Positions 51,121 to 63,462 of a stretch of DNA of 64,000 nucleotides are shown piece by piece. Both the position numbers and the translations under genes were made by a program. The DNA is from Brucella pseudintermedia (GTDB lineage Bacteria > Pseudomonadota > Alphaproteobacteria > Rhizobiales > Rhizobiaceae). Under the pieces are notes generated by a model. It made no database searches, was not told the DNA's origin, and was given only the letters and a program-made list of their open reading frames with translations. The stretch's first letter is position 1. Each line of letters opens with the position of its first letter. Location of the stretch: positions 434,001 through 498,000 of the forward strand of contig NZ_WBWE01000001.1 of NCBI RefSeq assembly GCF_008932435.1, written 5' to 3'.

Positions 51121-51705
51121 TCAGTTCCTGGCGACGGCGACAGACCGTCCGACGATGGAAACCCATTGGCCCGAATTGGCCGGCGACTGCATCTTTATAT
51201 AGCGGTACGATGTCTTCTCGACCGGCAGCACTTCGTCGCGCAGATTGTCGAGAATATAATCACCGTGATCCGTGCGGGCGGTCAGGATGACATGCGGCTC
51301 GCTGCCCTGCACCATGGTGATAAGCAGCAATGACGGGCTGATGCCGCGCGCCATGAGCTGCGCCCTCTTCATCAGCACATAGTCCTCGCAATCGCCCTTG
51401 CCGTTGACCGGAAGCGTCCAGTAATCGCGCTTGCCGTAATTGTCCTGATCGGAGACCGGCTTGATGCGGTGATTGACGGAGCTGCTGACCGATTGCAGCA
51501 GCTTCATGCGCTGCGGGGTGAGCTTCATCGGCGGCAGGACGCGATGCGCGCCGCAATCGCGCTTGTTGCGATCGCAATAATCCTTGTGTCCGTAAGGAAT
51601 GCTTGTAAGCCCGCCTGCCTCACTCCATTGCGCGGCTTTGGCCGGCATCGCCGCCCCGCCGAAGAACACCATCATGCCTGCTATCGCAGAAGTGACAAAA
51701 CGCAT
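51121..51705 (-). CDS. Transglutaminase-like cysteine proteinase (BTLCP family)
   Basis: A 194-residue secreted protein with a signal peptide (MRFVTSAIAGMMVFFGGAAM). The catalytic Cys is in GKGDCEDYVLMKRAQLMARG, the His in GSEPHVILTARTDHGDYILD and the Asp in the same HGDYILDN. The family (formerly DUF920) is found next to c-di-GMP-linked adhesin systems such as LapG; here none is adjacent. Periplasmic proteolysis is inferred. Confidence 0.83.
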   Translation of the reverse strand: MRFVTSAIAGMMVFFGGAAMPAKAAQWSEAGGLTSIPYGHKDYCDRNKRDCGAHRVLPPMKLTPQRMKLLQSVSSSVNHRIKPVSDQDNYGKRDYWTLPVNGKGDCEDYVLMKRAQLMARGISPSLLLITMVQGSEPHVILTARTDHGDYILDNLRDEVLPVEKTSYRYIKMQSPANSGQWVSIVGRSVAVARN

Positions 51706-52038
51706 GCGCAATTTCCCATTTTTAAAAGAGTTCCCGTTGACCGGCCCTTTGCGGGTCTCGTTATCAACTCTTTTTTAACTAACGATGACAGTGCCCCTTC
51801 GGTCAAGGAAATTTCGTTCCCAAATTGAAACCGGGCGAGAAAAACAAGTGAAAGGCGAAACATCGCCTCCCACGCACAACCGCCGCCGTCTACGACACCA
51901 TGTTCCGAAAACCGCTTCGCACTTTTCGGGATGCCGGTTGCCTCCACGCGCATCTTGTTCCGAAAACCGCTTCGCACTTTTCGGGATGCGCGATAATCTC
52001 GCCACCAGACGATTCCCTTTTCACAAAGTCCCGATCCC
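51706..52038. other. Intergenic region with two REP copies upstream of dapE
   Basis: 333 bases. 51706-51790 should hold the BTLCP promoter. Two near-identical 33-base REP copies (listed separately) occupy 51901-51988. No gene is supported. Confidence 0.5.
51901..51988. repeat. Tandem pair of REP-like sequences
   Basis: Two direct copies of the sequence TGTTCCGAAAACCGCTTCGC + ACTTTTCGGGATG, at 51901-51933 and 51956-51988, identical over 33 bases and offset by 55 bases. Each contains a dyad CCGAAAA...TTTTCGG. The pair lies 50 bases before dapE. The sequence is the common Rhizobiales REP-like motif. Confidence 0.85.
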
Positions 52039-53247
52039 ATGAGTTTAGCCATTAATCCCGCCGATAATCTTGCCGCCCTGATCCGCTGCCCGTCTGTCAC
52101 GCCCGCCGAGGGCGGCGCCCTGACGGCGCTGGAAGCCATGCTGAAGCCGATGGGATTTTCGGTGGAGCGGCCCGTCTTCCGCGATGAAGGCACGCCCGAT
52201 ATCGAAAATCTCTATGCCCGCAAGTCAGGCAATGGCCCGCATCTGATGTTCGCAGGCCATACCGATGTCGTGCCGCCCGGCAATGAAGGCGACTGGAAGC
52301 ACCCGCCCTTCTCCGCCGCCATCGAGGACGGCGTGATGTACGGTCGCGGCGCGGTGGACATGAAAGGCGGCGTCGCCTGTTTCGTCGCAGCCGTTGCCCG
52401 CCACATCGAAAAGCATGGCAGCATCAAGGGCAGCGTTTCCTTCCTGATCACCGGCGACGAGGAAGGCCCGGCCATCAATGGCACGGTCAAGCTTCTCGAC
52501 TGGGCAAAACAGCGCGGCGAAAGCTGGGATGCGTCCATCGTCGGCGAGCCGACCAATCCGAACGCGCTCGGCGACATGATCAAGATCGGACGGCGCGGCT
52601 CGCTGTCAGGCACCATCACCGTCCACGGCGTGCAGGGCCATGCCGCCTATCCGCATCTGGCCGAAAATCCGGTGCGCGGAATCACAACACTGGTCGACAG
52701 CCTGCTTTACCCGGCTTTCGATGAAGGCACGGCAGATTTTCAGGCCAGCAATCTGGAAGTCACGACCATCGATGTGGGCAACAAGGCCACCAATGTCATC
52801 GCGAACAAGGCAACCGCCTCGTTCAATATCCGCTTCAACGACACATGGACGGCAGAAACCTTGCAGGCCGAAATCGTGGCGCGCCTCGAAAAGGCCGCCC
52901 GCGACGATCGCCTGCGCCCGGGGCGCGAAACGCCGATCAATTATGAACTGACCTGGCGCGAGCATCCGAGCCATGTGTTCCTGACCCGCGACGAGAAGCT
53001 GATCGGCACGCTGACCGCATCGGTGGAGGCAGTGACCGGCAAGCGCCCGGAACTGTCGACCTCTGGCGGCACCTCCGACGCCCGCTTCATCAAGGATTAC
53101 TGCCCGGTGGTTGAGTTTGGCCTTGTCGGGCAGACCATGCACATGGTTGACGAGCGCGTGGCCCTTGCCGACCTTGAAGGCCTGACACAGATTTATGAGC
53201 GCTTCATCGCCGATTTCTTTGAGCCAGTTTCTTTGGATAGAGCATAG
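52039..53247 (+). CDS. dapE: Succinyl-diaminopimelate desuccinylase
   Basis: A 402-residue M20 metallopeptidase-type enzyme. The metal-site motifs are [24 protein letters not shown] and [13 protein letters not shown]; near the C-terminus [10 protein letters not shown] completes the site. It removes succinate from N-succinyl-LL-diaminopimelate in lysine/cell-wall precursor synthesis. Two zinc ions are expected. The start is at 52039; the protein ends about 55 bases before the following membrane gene. Confidence 0.96.
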   Translation: MSLAINPADNLAALIRCPSVTPAEGGALTALEAMLKPMGFSVERPVFRDEGTPDIENLYARKSGNGPHLMFAGHTDVVPPGNEGDWKHPPFSAAIEDGVMYGRGAVDMKGGVACFVAAVARHIEKHGSIKGSVSFLITGDEEGPAINGTVKLLDWAKQRGESWDASIVGEPTNPNALGDMIKIGRRGSLSGTITVHGVQGHAAYPHLAENPVRGITTLVDSLLYPAFDEGTADFQASNLEVTTIDVGNKATNVIANKATASFNIRFNDTWTAETLQAEIVARLEKAARDDRLRPGRETPINYELTWREHPSHVFLTRDEKLIGTLTASVEAVTGKRPELSTSGGTSDARFIKDYCPVVEFGLVGQTMHMVDERVALADLEGLTQIYERFIADFFEPVSLDRA

Positions 53248-53302
53248 CCCCGGACAGTCGCACGACCTGTCCGCCCGGATTATGCGAAAGTTTGGGAATC
53301 TC

Positions 53303-53908
53303 ATGCCAAGCCTGGACGATATTTTCAGATATTTCTGGGGCGTCTGGAAAATGATGCTCGGGCGCAAGGAAGGACTGGATCATCTCGACGTTTCTGCCGA
53401 GAGCTTCTGGTCGTCATTCTATGCGATAGCCGTTGCGCTGCCGCCAATGTTCGCAAGCTGGGTGGCCTATGCGGCGAACCTGGCGGCGGGTCGCGAGGAA
53501 GCGGGCCTGCGCTTTGCCATCGTCACCCGCGCCGCCTTCGTGGACATCGCGGCCTGGGTCATCCCGCTCGTCATCGTCGGCCTTGTCGCCAGGCAAATCG
53601 GCATCGCCAAGCGCTATGCGGCCTTCGTGATTGCCACCAATTGGGGCAGCGCGCTCATTGCATGGATCTTCGCGCCCATCACATTGCTGCAACTGTTCTT
53701 TCCCGGACGGACCGATGTGTCGACATTGTTCGCCTTCATCATGTTCGGCATATCCATCGTTCTGAGCTACCGGCTCACATTCGTCGCGCTGCAGCGGCCT
53801 CATGCCTATGCCGCGCCGTTCTTCGCCTGCATCTTCTTCGGCTCGCTGTTCCTGACTGTCCTGCTGCAGCAATTGCTCGGGATCGGCTTTGATCCGCAGT
53901 CGTATTAG
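53303..53908 (+). CDS. Multi-pass membrane protein, unknown function
   Basis: A protein of about 201 residues with five hydrophobic segments (FYAIAVALPPMFASWVAYAA, AWVIPLVIVGLVARQ, LIAWIFAPITLLQLFF, FAFIMFGISIVLSYRL and FFACIFFGSLFLTVLLQQLL). I recognise no named family. ATG 53303 with GGGAA upstream is chosen; ATG 53282 is in frame. It follows dapE on the same strand and is probably co-transcribed. Confidence 0.65.
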   Translation: MPSLDDIFRYFWGVWKMMLGRKEGLDHLDVSAESFWSSFYAIAVALPPMFASWVAYAANLAAGREEAGLRFAIVTRAAFVDIAAWVIPLVIVGLVARQIGIAKRYAAFVIATNWGSALIAWIFAPITLLQLFFPGRTDVSTLFAFIMFGISIVLSYRLTFVALQRPHAYAAPFFACIFFGSLFLTVLLQQLLGIGFDPQSY

Positions 53909-53940
53909 GAAGCATGGACTCTTGAGAGACCATACTTCCT
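53907..53940. terminator. Convergent terminator before truA
   Basis: AGGAAGCATGG and CCATACTTCCT form a 10-pair stem (one mismatch) around a 12-base loop. The stop codon of the upstream gene is inside the stem and the truA stop abuts it. Confidence 0.6.
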
Positions 53941-54694
53941 AAAACGGGAAGGCGTAATCGACGCCGACAAGATAAAGCCCATAGGGCGGGGCAACCTGCC
54001 CGCAAGCCTTGCGGTCTCTGGCTTCCAAGGCAGCCTGCAAATCATCCGCTGTCCAGCGCCCTACGCCCACTTCCATCAGGCTGCCCGCAAATGACCTGAC
54101 CTGATTGTGCAGGAAGGACCGCGCTGAAACGCGCATCTCAACATAATCGCCATTGCGGGTGACATCCAGCCGGTCGAGCGTCTTGACCGGGCTCTTGGCC
54201 TGGCATTGCGTGGCGCGAAACGTCGTGAAATCGTGCTCGCCCAACAGCCGCTTCGCCGCTTCATGCATTGCATCGGCGTCAAGGCGTTTCTGCACCCACC
54301 ACGCGCGCTGATAATCGATGGCCAGGGGCGCACGGCGATTGTGGATGCGATAGAGATAATGCCGGGCGCGTGCCGAAAAACGGGCGTCGAATGTGTCGGT
54401 CGTCTTCTCGACATTCAGAATGCTGACGCGCTCATCCGCCATGACCAGATGCGCATTGACCGCATCGCGCACCTTGCCCGCGTCCCAGTCCTTGGCAAGG
54501 TCGACATGGGCAACCTGTGCTGTCGCATGAACGCCCGCATCGGTGCGCCCGGCGGCGCTCAATGTCAGGTCCTCGCCACAGAACTTCTTGAATGCCAGCT
54601 CGATGGCATTCTGCACCGCATGGCCGTTTTCCTGCCGCTGCCAGCCGACATAGGGCGTGCCGTCATATTCGACAGTGAGCTTGTAGCGCGGCAC
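53939..54694 (-). CDS. truA: tRNA pseudouridine(38-40) synthase
   Basis: A 251-residue TruA. The catalytic motif [17 protein letters not shown] carries the nucleophilic Asp52, and the N-terminus [20 protein letters not shown] is characteristic. It isomerises uridines in the tRNA anticodon stem-loop. It forms a minus-strand cluster with fmt and def, 3 bases from fmt. Confidence 0.96.
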   Translation of the reverse strand: MPRYKLTVEYDGTPYVGWQRQENGHAVQNAIELAFKKFCGEDLTLSAAGRTDAGVHATAQVAHVDLAKDWDAGKVRDAVNAHLVMADERVSILNVEKTTDTFDARFSARARHYLYRIHNRRAPLAIDYQRAWWVQKRLDADAMHEAAKRLLGEHDFTTFRATQCQAKSPVKTLDRLDVTRNGDYVEMRVSARSFLHNQVRSFAGSLMEVGVGRWTADDLQAALEARDRKACGQVAPPYGLYLVGVDYAFPF

Positions 54695-54697
54695 CGC

Positions 54698-55618
54698 TTA
54701 CAGAACCTTCGTGACCTGTGCGCCACGCAGAAATTCCTGCGCAGGCAATGGCTTGCCGCCGGAACGCTGCAGCGTGACGAGCCGGACGGCGCCCTCGCCG
54801 CAGGCAACCGTCAGCCGATCATCCAGCACCGCGCCCGGTTCGCCCCTGCCCTCGCCCAAGGTGGAGCGCTGCAGTTTCACGCGCTCGACAGCGCCGTTGA
54901 TTTCCATCTCGCACCACGCGCCCGGAAAAGGCGACAGGCCGCGAATGGTGTTGTGCACGTCCTTTGCAGGCTTCGACCAGTCTATGCGCGCCTCGGCCTT
55001 GTCGATCTTGGCGGCATAGGTGACGCCTTCTTCCGCCTGCGGCTGCAAGGCAAGGCTTTCCCGCTCCAGCGCGCCCAGCGCGCGGATCATCAGGTCGGCC
55101 CCGATCATGCTCAGGCGATCATGCAGCTCGCCCGCCGTCATGTCCGGCGTGATGGCAATCTTTTCCGCCATGGCAACCGGCCCGGTATCGAGCCCCGCAT
55201 CCATCTTCATGATCATCATGCCGGTTTCCGCATCGCCCGCCATGATGGCGCGCTGGATGGGAGCGGCACCGCGCCAGCGGGGCAAAAGCGAGGCATGGCC
55301 ATTATAGCAACCAAGACGCGGCGCATCGAGAATGGCCTGCGGCAGCAGCAGGCCATAGGCCACCACAATCGCGACATCAGCTTCGAGACTTGCGAAAACC
55401 GCCTGCTCTTCCGGGCTCTTGAGGCTCTTCGGCGTGAACACCGGAATGCCGAACTGCTCGGCCTTTTCATGCACCGGCGACTTGGTCAGCTCCAGACCTC
55501 TGCGGCCCGCCGGACGCGGCGGCTGCGTATAGACCGCAACAACCTCATAACCGTGACCGATAATGGCGGTGAGGATCGGCACGGAAAATTCCGGCGTCCC
55601 CATGAAAACGACACGCAT
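54698..55618 (-). CDS. fmt: Methionyl-tRNA formyltransferase
   Basis: A 306-residue protein. The N-terminal [20 protein letters not shown] and [20 protein letters not shown] with [10 protein letters not shown] are the formyltransferase core; a C-terminal tRNA-binding domain ends [20 protein letters not shown]. It formylates initiator Met-tRNA using 10-formyl-tetrahydrofolate. It shares one base with the def stop codon. Confidence 0.97.
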   Translation of the reverse strand: MRVVFMGTPEFSVPILTAIIGHGYEVVAVYTQPPRPAGRRGLELTKSPVHEKAEQFGIPVFTPKSLKSPEEQAVFASLEADVAIVVAYGLLLPQAILDAPRLGCYNGHASLLPRWRGAAPIQRAIMAGDAETGMMIMKMDAGLDTGPVAMAEKIAITPDMTAGELHDRLSMIGADLMIRALGALERESLALQPQAEEGVTYAAKIDKAEARIDWSKPAKDVHNTIRGLSPFPGAWCEMEINGAVERVKLQRSTLGEGRGEPGAVLDDRLTVACGEGAVRLVTLQRSGGKPLPAQEFLRGAQVTKVL

Positions 55619-56145
55619 TAAAGCACTTTCCCGGATGCGCGCTGGCTGGCTAGCTTCTTGAACTTCTTGATGACCATATCGCGCTTGAGCTTGGAAATAT
55701 GGTCGATGAAGAGCACGCCGTTCAGATGGTCGATCTCATGCTGCAGGCAGGTGGCCATCAGCCCGTCGGCTTCCATGGACTGCGGCTTGCCGTCGGCATC
55801 GAAATACTCGACCTTGACCGTCGCGGGGCGCTCCACCTCGGCATAATAATCCGGGATTGAAAGACAGCCCTCTTCATAGGTGCCGCGCTCGTCGGAAGAC
55901 TGCACGATCGTCGGATTGACGAAGACATGCGGCGCCTTCGGCTCGCCTTCCTTGGCGAGATCGATGACGAGCATGCGGATCGGTTCGCCCACCTGAATGG
56001 CGGCAAGGCCAATGCCCGGCGCATCATACATGGTGTCGAACATGTCGCCGGCAAATTTGCGCAGCTGGTCGTCAAAGCGTTCCACAGGCGCGGAAACCTG
56101 ACGCAGGACGGGATCGGGAAGGATGACAAGCGGTTTTACAGACAT
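55618..56145 (-). CDS. def: Peptide deformylase
   Basis: A 175-residue metalloenzyme with the three deformylase motifs: [21 protein letters not shown] (Cys ligand) and [12 protein letters not shown] (HExxH ligands). It removes formyl groups from nascent proteins, the step paired with fmt. ATG 56145 is preferred to 56193, which would add a non-conserved leader. It is the first gene of the def-fmt-truA operon. Confidence 0.96.
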   Translation of the reverse strand: MSVKPLVILPDPVLRQVSAPVERFDDQLRKFAGDMFDTMYDAPGIGLAAIQVGEPIRMLVIDLAKEGEPKAPHVFVNPTIVQSSDERGTYEEGCLSIPDYYAEVERPATVKVEYFDADGKPQSMEADGLMATCLQHEIDHLNGVLFIDHISKLKRDMVIKKFKKLASQRASGKVL

Positions 56146-56246
56146 GCGCTTCACGTAATCGCTCGCATGGGAATCGTCAATTACACTTTGCAAAATGTTC
56201 CCGTTTTGATCTCATCAAGGCGATACGAATCAGCTAAGCTCTTCCC

Positions 56247-57470
56247 ATGGAAAACCAAAATCTCTTGAATGAGCCGCTTCTGCAGCTCGGCGCCACATCC
56301 TTCACGCTCGGCAATATCCTGCTGGCGGGCATTGTCGTGCTGGTGCTGTGCCTCTGCCTTTTTCTGATCGCGGCGGCGCGTTCCGCCCGGCTTCGCGCAG
56401 TTGCGGAAGCGCAGGCCGAGGACCGCGCCCGCGACGCGGAATATCGCATGGCGGAAATCCTGAAAGCCCAAGCAGAAATGCAGGGTCGCATGCAGACCAT
56501 GGCGGAAGTATTCGGCTCACGGCAGGCGGAATTGAATCAGTCGATCCGCGAACGGCTCGACGGCATGACGCACCGCATCGGCCAGACCATGACCGAGCAG
56601 ACGCGCTCGACCCACGAGAACCTTGCCAAATTGCAGGAGCGCCTCGCCGTCATCGACACGGCGCAGAACAATATCCAGTCGCTCGCCGGTCAGGTGGTAC
56701 AATTGCAGGCGATCCTCGCCAACAAGCAGACGCGCGGCGCTTTCGGCCAGTCGCGGATGGAGGCGATCATTGCCGACGGCCTGCCGCAGGGCGCCTACGA
56801 ATTTCAGGCAACGCTTTCCAACAGCACCCGGCCCGATTGCCTTGTGCGTATGCCCAACAACGCGCCCTCACTGGTGATCGACGCGAAATTCCCGCTTGAA
56901 GCCTGGAATGCCATGCGCGAGACCGAACAGGCGGAGGCGCGCAAGGTGGCAGTCGCCCAGTTCCGCCGCGATATGGAAATCCATATCAAGGATGTGTCCG
57001 ACAAATATCTGATCCCCGGCGAAACGCAGGACACTGCCTTCCTGTTCGTGCCGTCGGAATCGATCTTTGCGGATATTCACGAGCATTTTGAGGCGCTCAT
57101 CCAGCGCGCGCACCGGGCGCGGGTGGTGATCGTCTCGCCGTCGCTGCTGATGCTCTCCATTCAGGTCATTCAGGCTATTCTGAAAGACGCCCGGATGCGC
57201 GAGCAGGCGCATGTCATTCAGGGCGAAGTGATCCGGCTGATGGAAGATGTGGGCCGCCTCGACGAGCGCGTGCGCAAGCTGCAGACGCATTTCGCGCAAG
57301 CCAACAAGGATATTGACGATATTCTGGTCTCTTCCAGCAAGGTAACGAAACGCGGCGCGAAGATCGAGGCGCTGGAGTTCGGCCCTGCGCCCACGGAGGA
57401 ACCTTCACGCCCACAGGCCAGACCGACCGAACCGGGTCAGCTACGTTTGCGTGTCGTGGATGAAGACTAA
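56247..57470 (+). CDS. rmuC: DNA recombination protein RmuC
   Basis: A 407-residue protein. An N-terminal transmembrane helix (ILLAGIVVLVLCLCLFLIA) and a long coiled-coil (~50-150) precede the RmuC nuclease-like domain (VIDAKFPLEAWNAM, LFVPSESIFADIHEHFEALI and VIVSPSLLMLSIQVI). It limits inverted-repeat-associated rearrangement in E. coli. It is divergent from def. Confidence 0.93.
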   Translation: MENQNLLNEPLLQLGATSFTLGNILLAGIVVLVLCLCLFLIAAARSARLRAVAEAQAEDRARDAEYRMAEILKAQAEMQGRMQTMAEVFGSRQAELNQSIRERLDGMTHRIGQTMTEQTRSTHENLAKLQERLAVIDTAQNNIQSLAGQVVQLQAILANKQTRGAFGQSRMEAIIADGLPQGAYEFQATLSNSTRPDCLVRMPNNAPSLVIDAKFPLEAWNAMRETEQAEARKVAVAQFRRDMEIHIKDVSDKYLIPGETQDTAFLFVPSESIFADIHEHFEALIQRAHRARVVIVSPSLLMLSIQVIQAILKDARMREQAHVIQGEVIRLMEDVGRLDERVRKLQTHFAQANKDIDDILVSSSKVTKRGAKIEALEFGPAPTEEPSRPQARPTEPGQLRLRVVDED

Positions 57471-57480
57471 CCGCATTCCA

Positions 57481-57508
57481 AGCGGGTCAGCGAATTTGCA
57501 GACCCGCT
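57481..57508. terminator. Hairpin between rmuC and the SelW-like gene
   Basis: AGCGGGTC / GACCCGCT is a perfect 8-base stem with a 12-base loop, 10 bases after the rmuC stop. It overlaps the stop codon of the convergent gene. Confidence 0.65.
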
Positions 57509-57815
57509 ATTCGGACTTCGGCTTATTGTCCGAATGACCGAGATCACGCTCCGGCCAGACCAGATCACGCACGCGCTGCTTCAACACCTTGGCTTCCGGA
57601 AAACCGCCATCGCGCTTGCGTTCCCAGATGAGTTCTTCACTGCCATCAGGCATTTGAACGCGGATTTCAAAAACCCCGCCCGTGCCCGGACGTAGAGCCA
57701 CTTCCGCCAGATCCTGCCCGAAAGTTTGCAACAGTTCCTGCGCCATCCACGCCGCCCGCAACAGCCAGTTGCATTGAGTGCAATAGGTGATGGATATGCG
57801 GGGATGTTCGGACAT
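57507..57815 (-). CDS. SelT/SelW/SelH-family (Rdx) thioredoxin-like protein
   Basis: A 102-residue protein with the Rdx core ISITYCTQCNWLLRAAWMAQ, a CxxC motif near residues 12-15 where selenoproteins of this family have Cys-x-x-Sec. The later GGVFEIRVQMP and the WERKRDGGFPEAKVLKQRVR stretch match the family. It is likely a small cytoplasmic redox protein. The start at 57815 leaves the motif close to the N-terminus. Confidence 0.87.
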   Translation of the reverse strand: MSEHPRISITYCTQCNWLLRAAWMAQELLQTFGQDLAEVALRPGTGGVFEIRVQMPDGSEELIWERKRDGGFPEAKVLKQRVRDLVWPERDLGHSDNKPKSE

Positions 57816-57961
57816 GTGAACTAGTACCTCGTCCAATATTGATAGAGAACTTCAATTATATTAGCATATGCAAATATTAGAATGATATAATTTAAAGAAC
57901 TGCTCTTTAAGCTCAAAAAAAATACCCTATATTATTCTAGTTATATTCGAACGGAGCCCTC

Positions 57962-58624
57962 ATGCCCAATTTCGGAATTTCCTCTTTTCTCAAAATATTA
58001 CACCTAAACGAAAAGCCTCAAAAGACAGAAATTCGAGGCCGCCTTGAACCAAAGACTGGCGGCGGCTACGATTTCCATGGAAGCGTTAGAAGACTCTGTA
58101 CTGAAATCGCTCTAAACGACGGCGACCCAGCATTAGTGATTGGCCATATAAAGGATATTAAGAAAGCAGCCGAGCGCAATTCGGCTCGTTTAGGCCTTCA
58201 AGCTTTTCTTGAATGGAGAAAACATAATCTTTCAGAAGTATCTACCGCAACAAATGTTACTTATCAAAGCCCTAAAGATTTATTCAAAGTAACATTCAAG
58301 CCGAATTTCAGTATGATCGACAGTAACGGCGTCACTGCAGTGCATATCTGGAATACCGCTAAACCAAAACTTGACGATCATTTTGTCCGAGCAACACTAT
58401 CCATATTTCCAGAACTGTATACAGAAAATAAACCCGATGACCTTGCTGTCCTCTGCTTGCGATCGCAGCGATTAATCCGGCTTGGCCAACCAGACGCAAA
58501 GCTGCAAGCGCTCGGAAACATTCTGATCAATAAAATTGAACGAATTATTTCTGAGATAAACGAGGGCGGCGACCGAAAACCTCGGGACATTGGAGAACAT
58601 CCAACGCCCCCCCGATTCCATTAA
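57962..58624 (+). CDS. AT-rich orphan protein, unknown
   Basis: A 220-residue protein without transmembrane segments, signal peptide or recognisable motif. A segment near 45-70 (CTEIALNDGDPALVIGHIKD) and a helical C-terminus are seen. The gene and its 140-base leader are much more AT-rich than their neighbours, which suggests horizontal acquisition between the SelW-like gene and lepA. GGAG lies 6 bases before the ATG and a dyad TTAAAGA / TCTTTAA occurs upstream near 57893. It could be a mobile-island or defence remnant, but nothing supports a function. Confidence 0.6.
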   Translation: MPNFGISSFLKILHLNEKPQKTEIRGRLEPKTGGGYDFHGSVRRLCTEIALNDGDPALVIGHIKDIKKAAERNSARLGLQAFLEWRKHNLSEVSTATNVTYQSPKDLFKVTFKPNFSMIDSNGVTAVHIWNTAKPKLDDHFVRATLSIFPELYTENKPDDLAVLCLRSQRLIRLGQPDAKLQALGNILINKIERIISEINEGGDRKPRDIGEHPTPPRFH

Positions 58625-58631
58625 ACATAAT

Positions 58632-58656
58632 GTGCCTGCCCGAAATGGGCAGGCAC
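58632..58656 (-). terminator. Terminator after lepA
   Basis: GTGCCTGCCC / GGGCAGGCAC is a perfect 10-base stem with a 5-base loop, immediately after the lepA stop on the minus strand and 7 bases after the orphan gene's stop. It can serve both convergent genes. Confidence 0.8.
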
Positions 58657-60465
<1,809 letters not shown>

Positions 60466-60628
60466 GCGCGCGATTTAACAGCAAGATGCCAAATTTCAAA
60501 GGAGTATTCGCGCCAAAAGGCGGGAAAACCGGCAGCTTTCGCAATCGTGACAACAAGTCCCCTTTGCCTTGTGGCAAAAAGGCGATAAATCACCGCTCGA
60601 ATAGCGTGCTTTCATGCAGGAGTTTAGG

Positions 60629-61615
60629 ATGAAGACCGAACCGAACGAAGTCCACAACAGGCCGAAACTGGTCACCGTTTTCGGCGGCTCCGGCTTTGTA
60701 GGGCGTGCGGTCGTCGCGGCTCTCACCAAGCGCGGCTATCGCGTGCGTGTCGCCGTGCGCAAGCCGGAAATCGCCTATTACATGGCCCCGCTCGGCAATG
60801 TCGGCCAGATCCAGATGGTGCAGGCCAATGTACGCCATCGCGGCTCGGTGGAGCACGTGATCAAGGGGGCCGATCATGTGATCAACCTCGTCGGCATTCT
60901 GTCCGAAAGCGGCCGCCAGCGCTTCAACGCCGTTCAGGTGCTGGGCGCGAAAAACATTGCCGAAGCCGCCAAGGCCGCAGGCATCCGCATGACGCATGTG
61001 TCCTCGCTTGCAGCCGACGCCAATTCGCCGTCGGATTATGCGCGCACCAAGGCGGAAGGCGAAAAGGCCATCCTTTCCGTCCTGCCGGATAGCGTGATCC
61101 TCCGTCCGTCGATCATTTTCGGCCCCGAAGACCGCTTCTTCAACCGCTTCGCCAATATGGCGCGCTTCTCGCCTTTCCTGCCGGCAATAGGCGGCGGCGA
61201 GACAAAACTCCAGCCGGTCTATGTCGGCGACGTGGCGGAAGCCGTGGCGCTTGCTGTCGATGGCAAGCTGGCGGCAGGCGGCATCTATGAGCTGGGCGGC
61301 CCGGATGTGCAGCCGTTCAAGAACTGGATGAAGGACATGCTTGGCGTCATCGGGCGCAAGCGCGCGATCCTCTCCATGCCATGGTGGGTTGCCCGTTTGC
61401 AGGCGTCGGTCCTCGGCCTGCTGCCGAACCCGATGCTCACCAACGATCAGGTGACGCTGCTGAAATTCGACAATGTGGTTTCCGAAAAGGCCATCAAGGA
61501 AGGCCGCACATTGCAGGGCATCGGCATCACGCCGGAAAGCGTCGACGCCGTGCTGCCATCCTATCTGTGGCGCTACCGCGTCGCCGGACAATACACCAAG
61601 ACCGGCTTTGCGTGA
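60629..61615 (+). CDS. NDUFA9-like NAD(P)-binding protein (complex I accessory family)
   Basis: A 328-residue atypical SDR: TVFGGSGFVGRAVVAALTKR near residue 16, INLVGILSESG, the YxxxK-type catalytic region DYARTKAEGEKAIL and ILRPSIIFGPEDRFFNRFA. It belongs to the complex I NDUFA9 subunit family, which binds NADPH and helps complex I assembly in mitochondria and alphaproteobacteria. ATG 60629 with AGGAG upstream is preferred to 60614. Confidence 0.9.
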   Translation: MKTEPNEVHNRPKLVTVFGGSGFVGRAVVAALTKRGYRVRVAVRKPEIAYYMAPLGNVGQIQMVQANVRHRGSVEHVIKGADHVINLVGILSESGRQRFNAVQVLGAKNIAEAAKAAGIRMTHVSSLAADANSPSDYARTKAEGEKAILSVLPDSVILRPSIIFGPEDRFFNRFANMARFSPFLPAIGGGETKLQPVYVGDVAEAVALAVDGKLAAGGIYELGGPDVQPFKNWMKDMLGVIGRKRAILSMPWWVARLQASVLGLLPNPMLTNDQVTLLKFDNVVSEKAIKEGRTLQGIGITPESVDAVLPSYLWRYRVAGQYTKTGFA

Positions 61616-61640
61616 TCCATAGCCGCAGCGGAAACGAACA

Positions 61641-61662
61641 AGGGGCCTCGCGGCCCCTTTTT
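61641..61662 (+). terminator. Intrinsic terminator
   Basis: GGGGCC / GGCCCC stem with a tcgc loop and extra A-T pairs, followed by TTTTT, 26 bases past the NDUFA9-like stop. Confidence 0.85.
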
Positions 61663-61706
61663 GCTGTCCGGCTCACAGGCTTTTTGTCCGCTACGCGGAC
61701 CGCACC

Positions 61707-62615
<909 letters not shown>

Positions 62616-62769
62616 TCACGCAAACATAGCCCTTATAGACTTTATATTCCGTTGAGGCGGCTTCGAATCGCTTGATAGCAGGAAATAGCCTGCTGCATGC
62701 GCAAACGCCAGCCGCCGTGCAAACTCCGGACGTTCAATTCAAGCTTCAGTCGAGAGTCTCGCGTCGATC

Positions 62770-63462
62770 ATGCTTACGCTTTTTCATCATCCCATGTCTT
62801 CGGGTTCGCGCTATGTGCGGCTCATCCTCGGCGAATATGGCGTTGAAGCGGAACTTATCGAGGAACGGCCGTGGTCGCGCCGCAAGGAATTTCTGGCGCT
62901 GAACCCGGCGGGAACCCTGCCAGTGCTCCTGGCCGAAAACGACCTGCCGGTCGTCGGCGCGACGGTGATCGCCGAATATCTGGACGAGACGCGCGGCGCA
63001 TTGAAGCGCAGCCGCCGCCTCCTGCCGGAAAGCCCGATGGAGCGCGCCGAAGTGCGTCGTCTGGTCGACTGGTTCCTGCTGAAATTCGAGAATGAAGTGA
63101 CGCGCCACATTGCCCGCGAACGTGTGTTCAAGCTGCAAATGGCGGCAGAGATGGGCGGCAGCGCGCCGGATTCGACCGCCATCCGCGCCGCCCGCACCAA
63201 TATCCGCCAGCACATGAAATATATCGACTGGCTGGCGGCGACCCGCGACTGGCTTGGCGGCGCGCATCCAAGCTACGCCGACATGGCGGCGGCGGCCTCC
63301 ATTTCCGTGCTCGACTATCTGGGCGAAATCGAATGGGGCGAAACCAAAGCGGCGCGTGACTGGTATGCCCGCATGAAGTCGCGCCCGGCTTTCCGCCCGT
63401 TACTCTCCGACCGCGTGCGCGGGCTTGCCCCGGTGGCCCATTATGGCGACCTCGATTTCTGA
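62770..63462 (+). CDS. Glutathione S-transferase family protein
   Basis: A 230-residue GST. The thioredoxin-fold N-terminus has MSSGSRYVRLILGEYGVEAE, NPAGTLPVLLAEN and VVGATVIAEYLDE; Ser10/Ser11 are candidates for glutathione activation. The C-terminal helical domain ends FRPLLSDRVRGLAPVAHYGD. Likely role is glutathione conjugation or peroxide detoxification. It overlaps queG by 20 bases. Confidence 0.93.
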   Translation: MLTLFHHPMSSGSRYVRLILGEYGVEAELIEERPWSRRKEFLALNPAGTLPVLLAENDLPVVGATVIAEYLDETRGALKRSRRLLPESPMERAEVRRLVDWFLLKFENEVTRHIARERVFKLQMAAEMGGSAPDSTAIRAARTNIRQHMKYIDWLAATRDWLGGAHPSYADMAAAASISVLDYLGEIEWGETKAARDWYARMKSRPAFRPLLSDRVRGLAPVAHYGDLDF

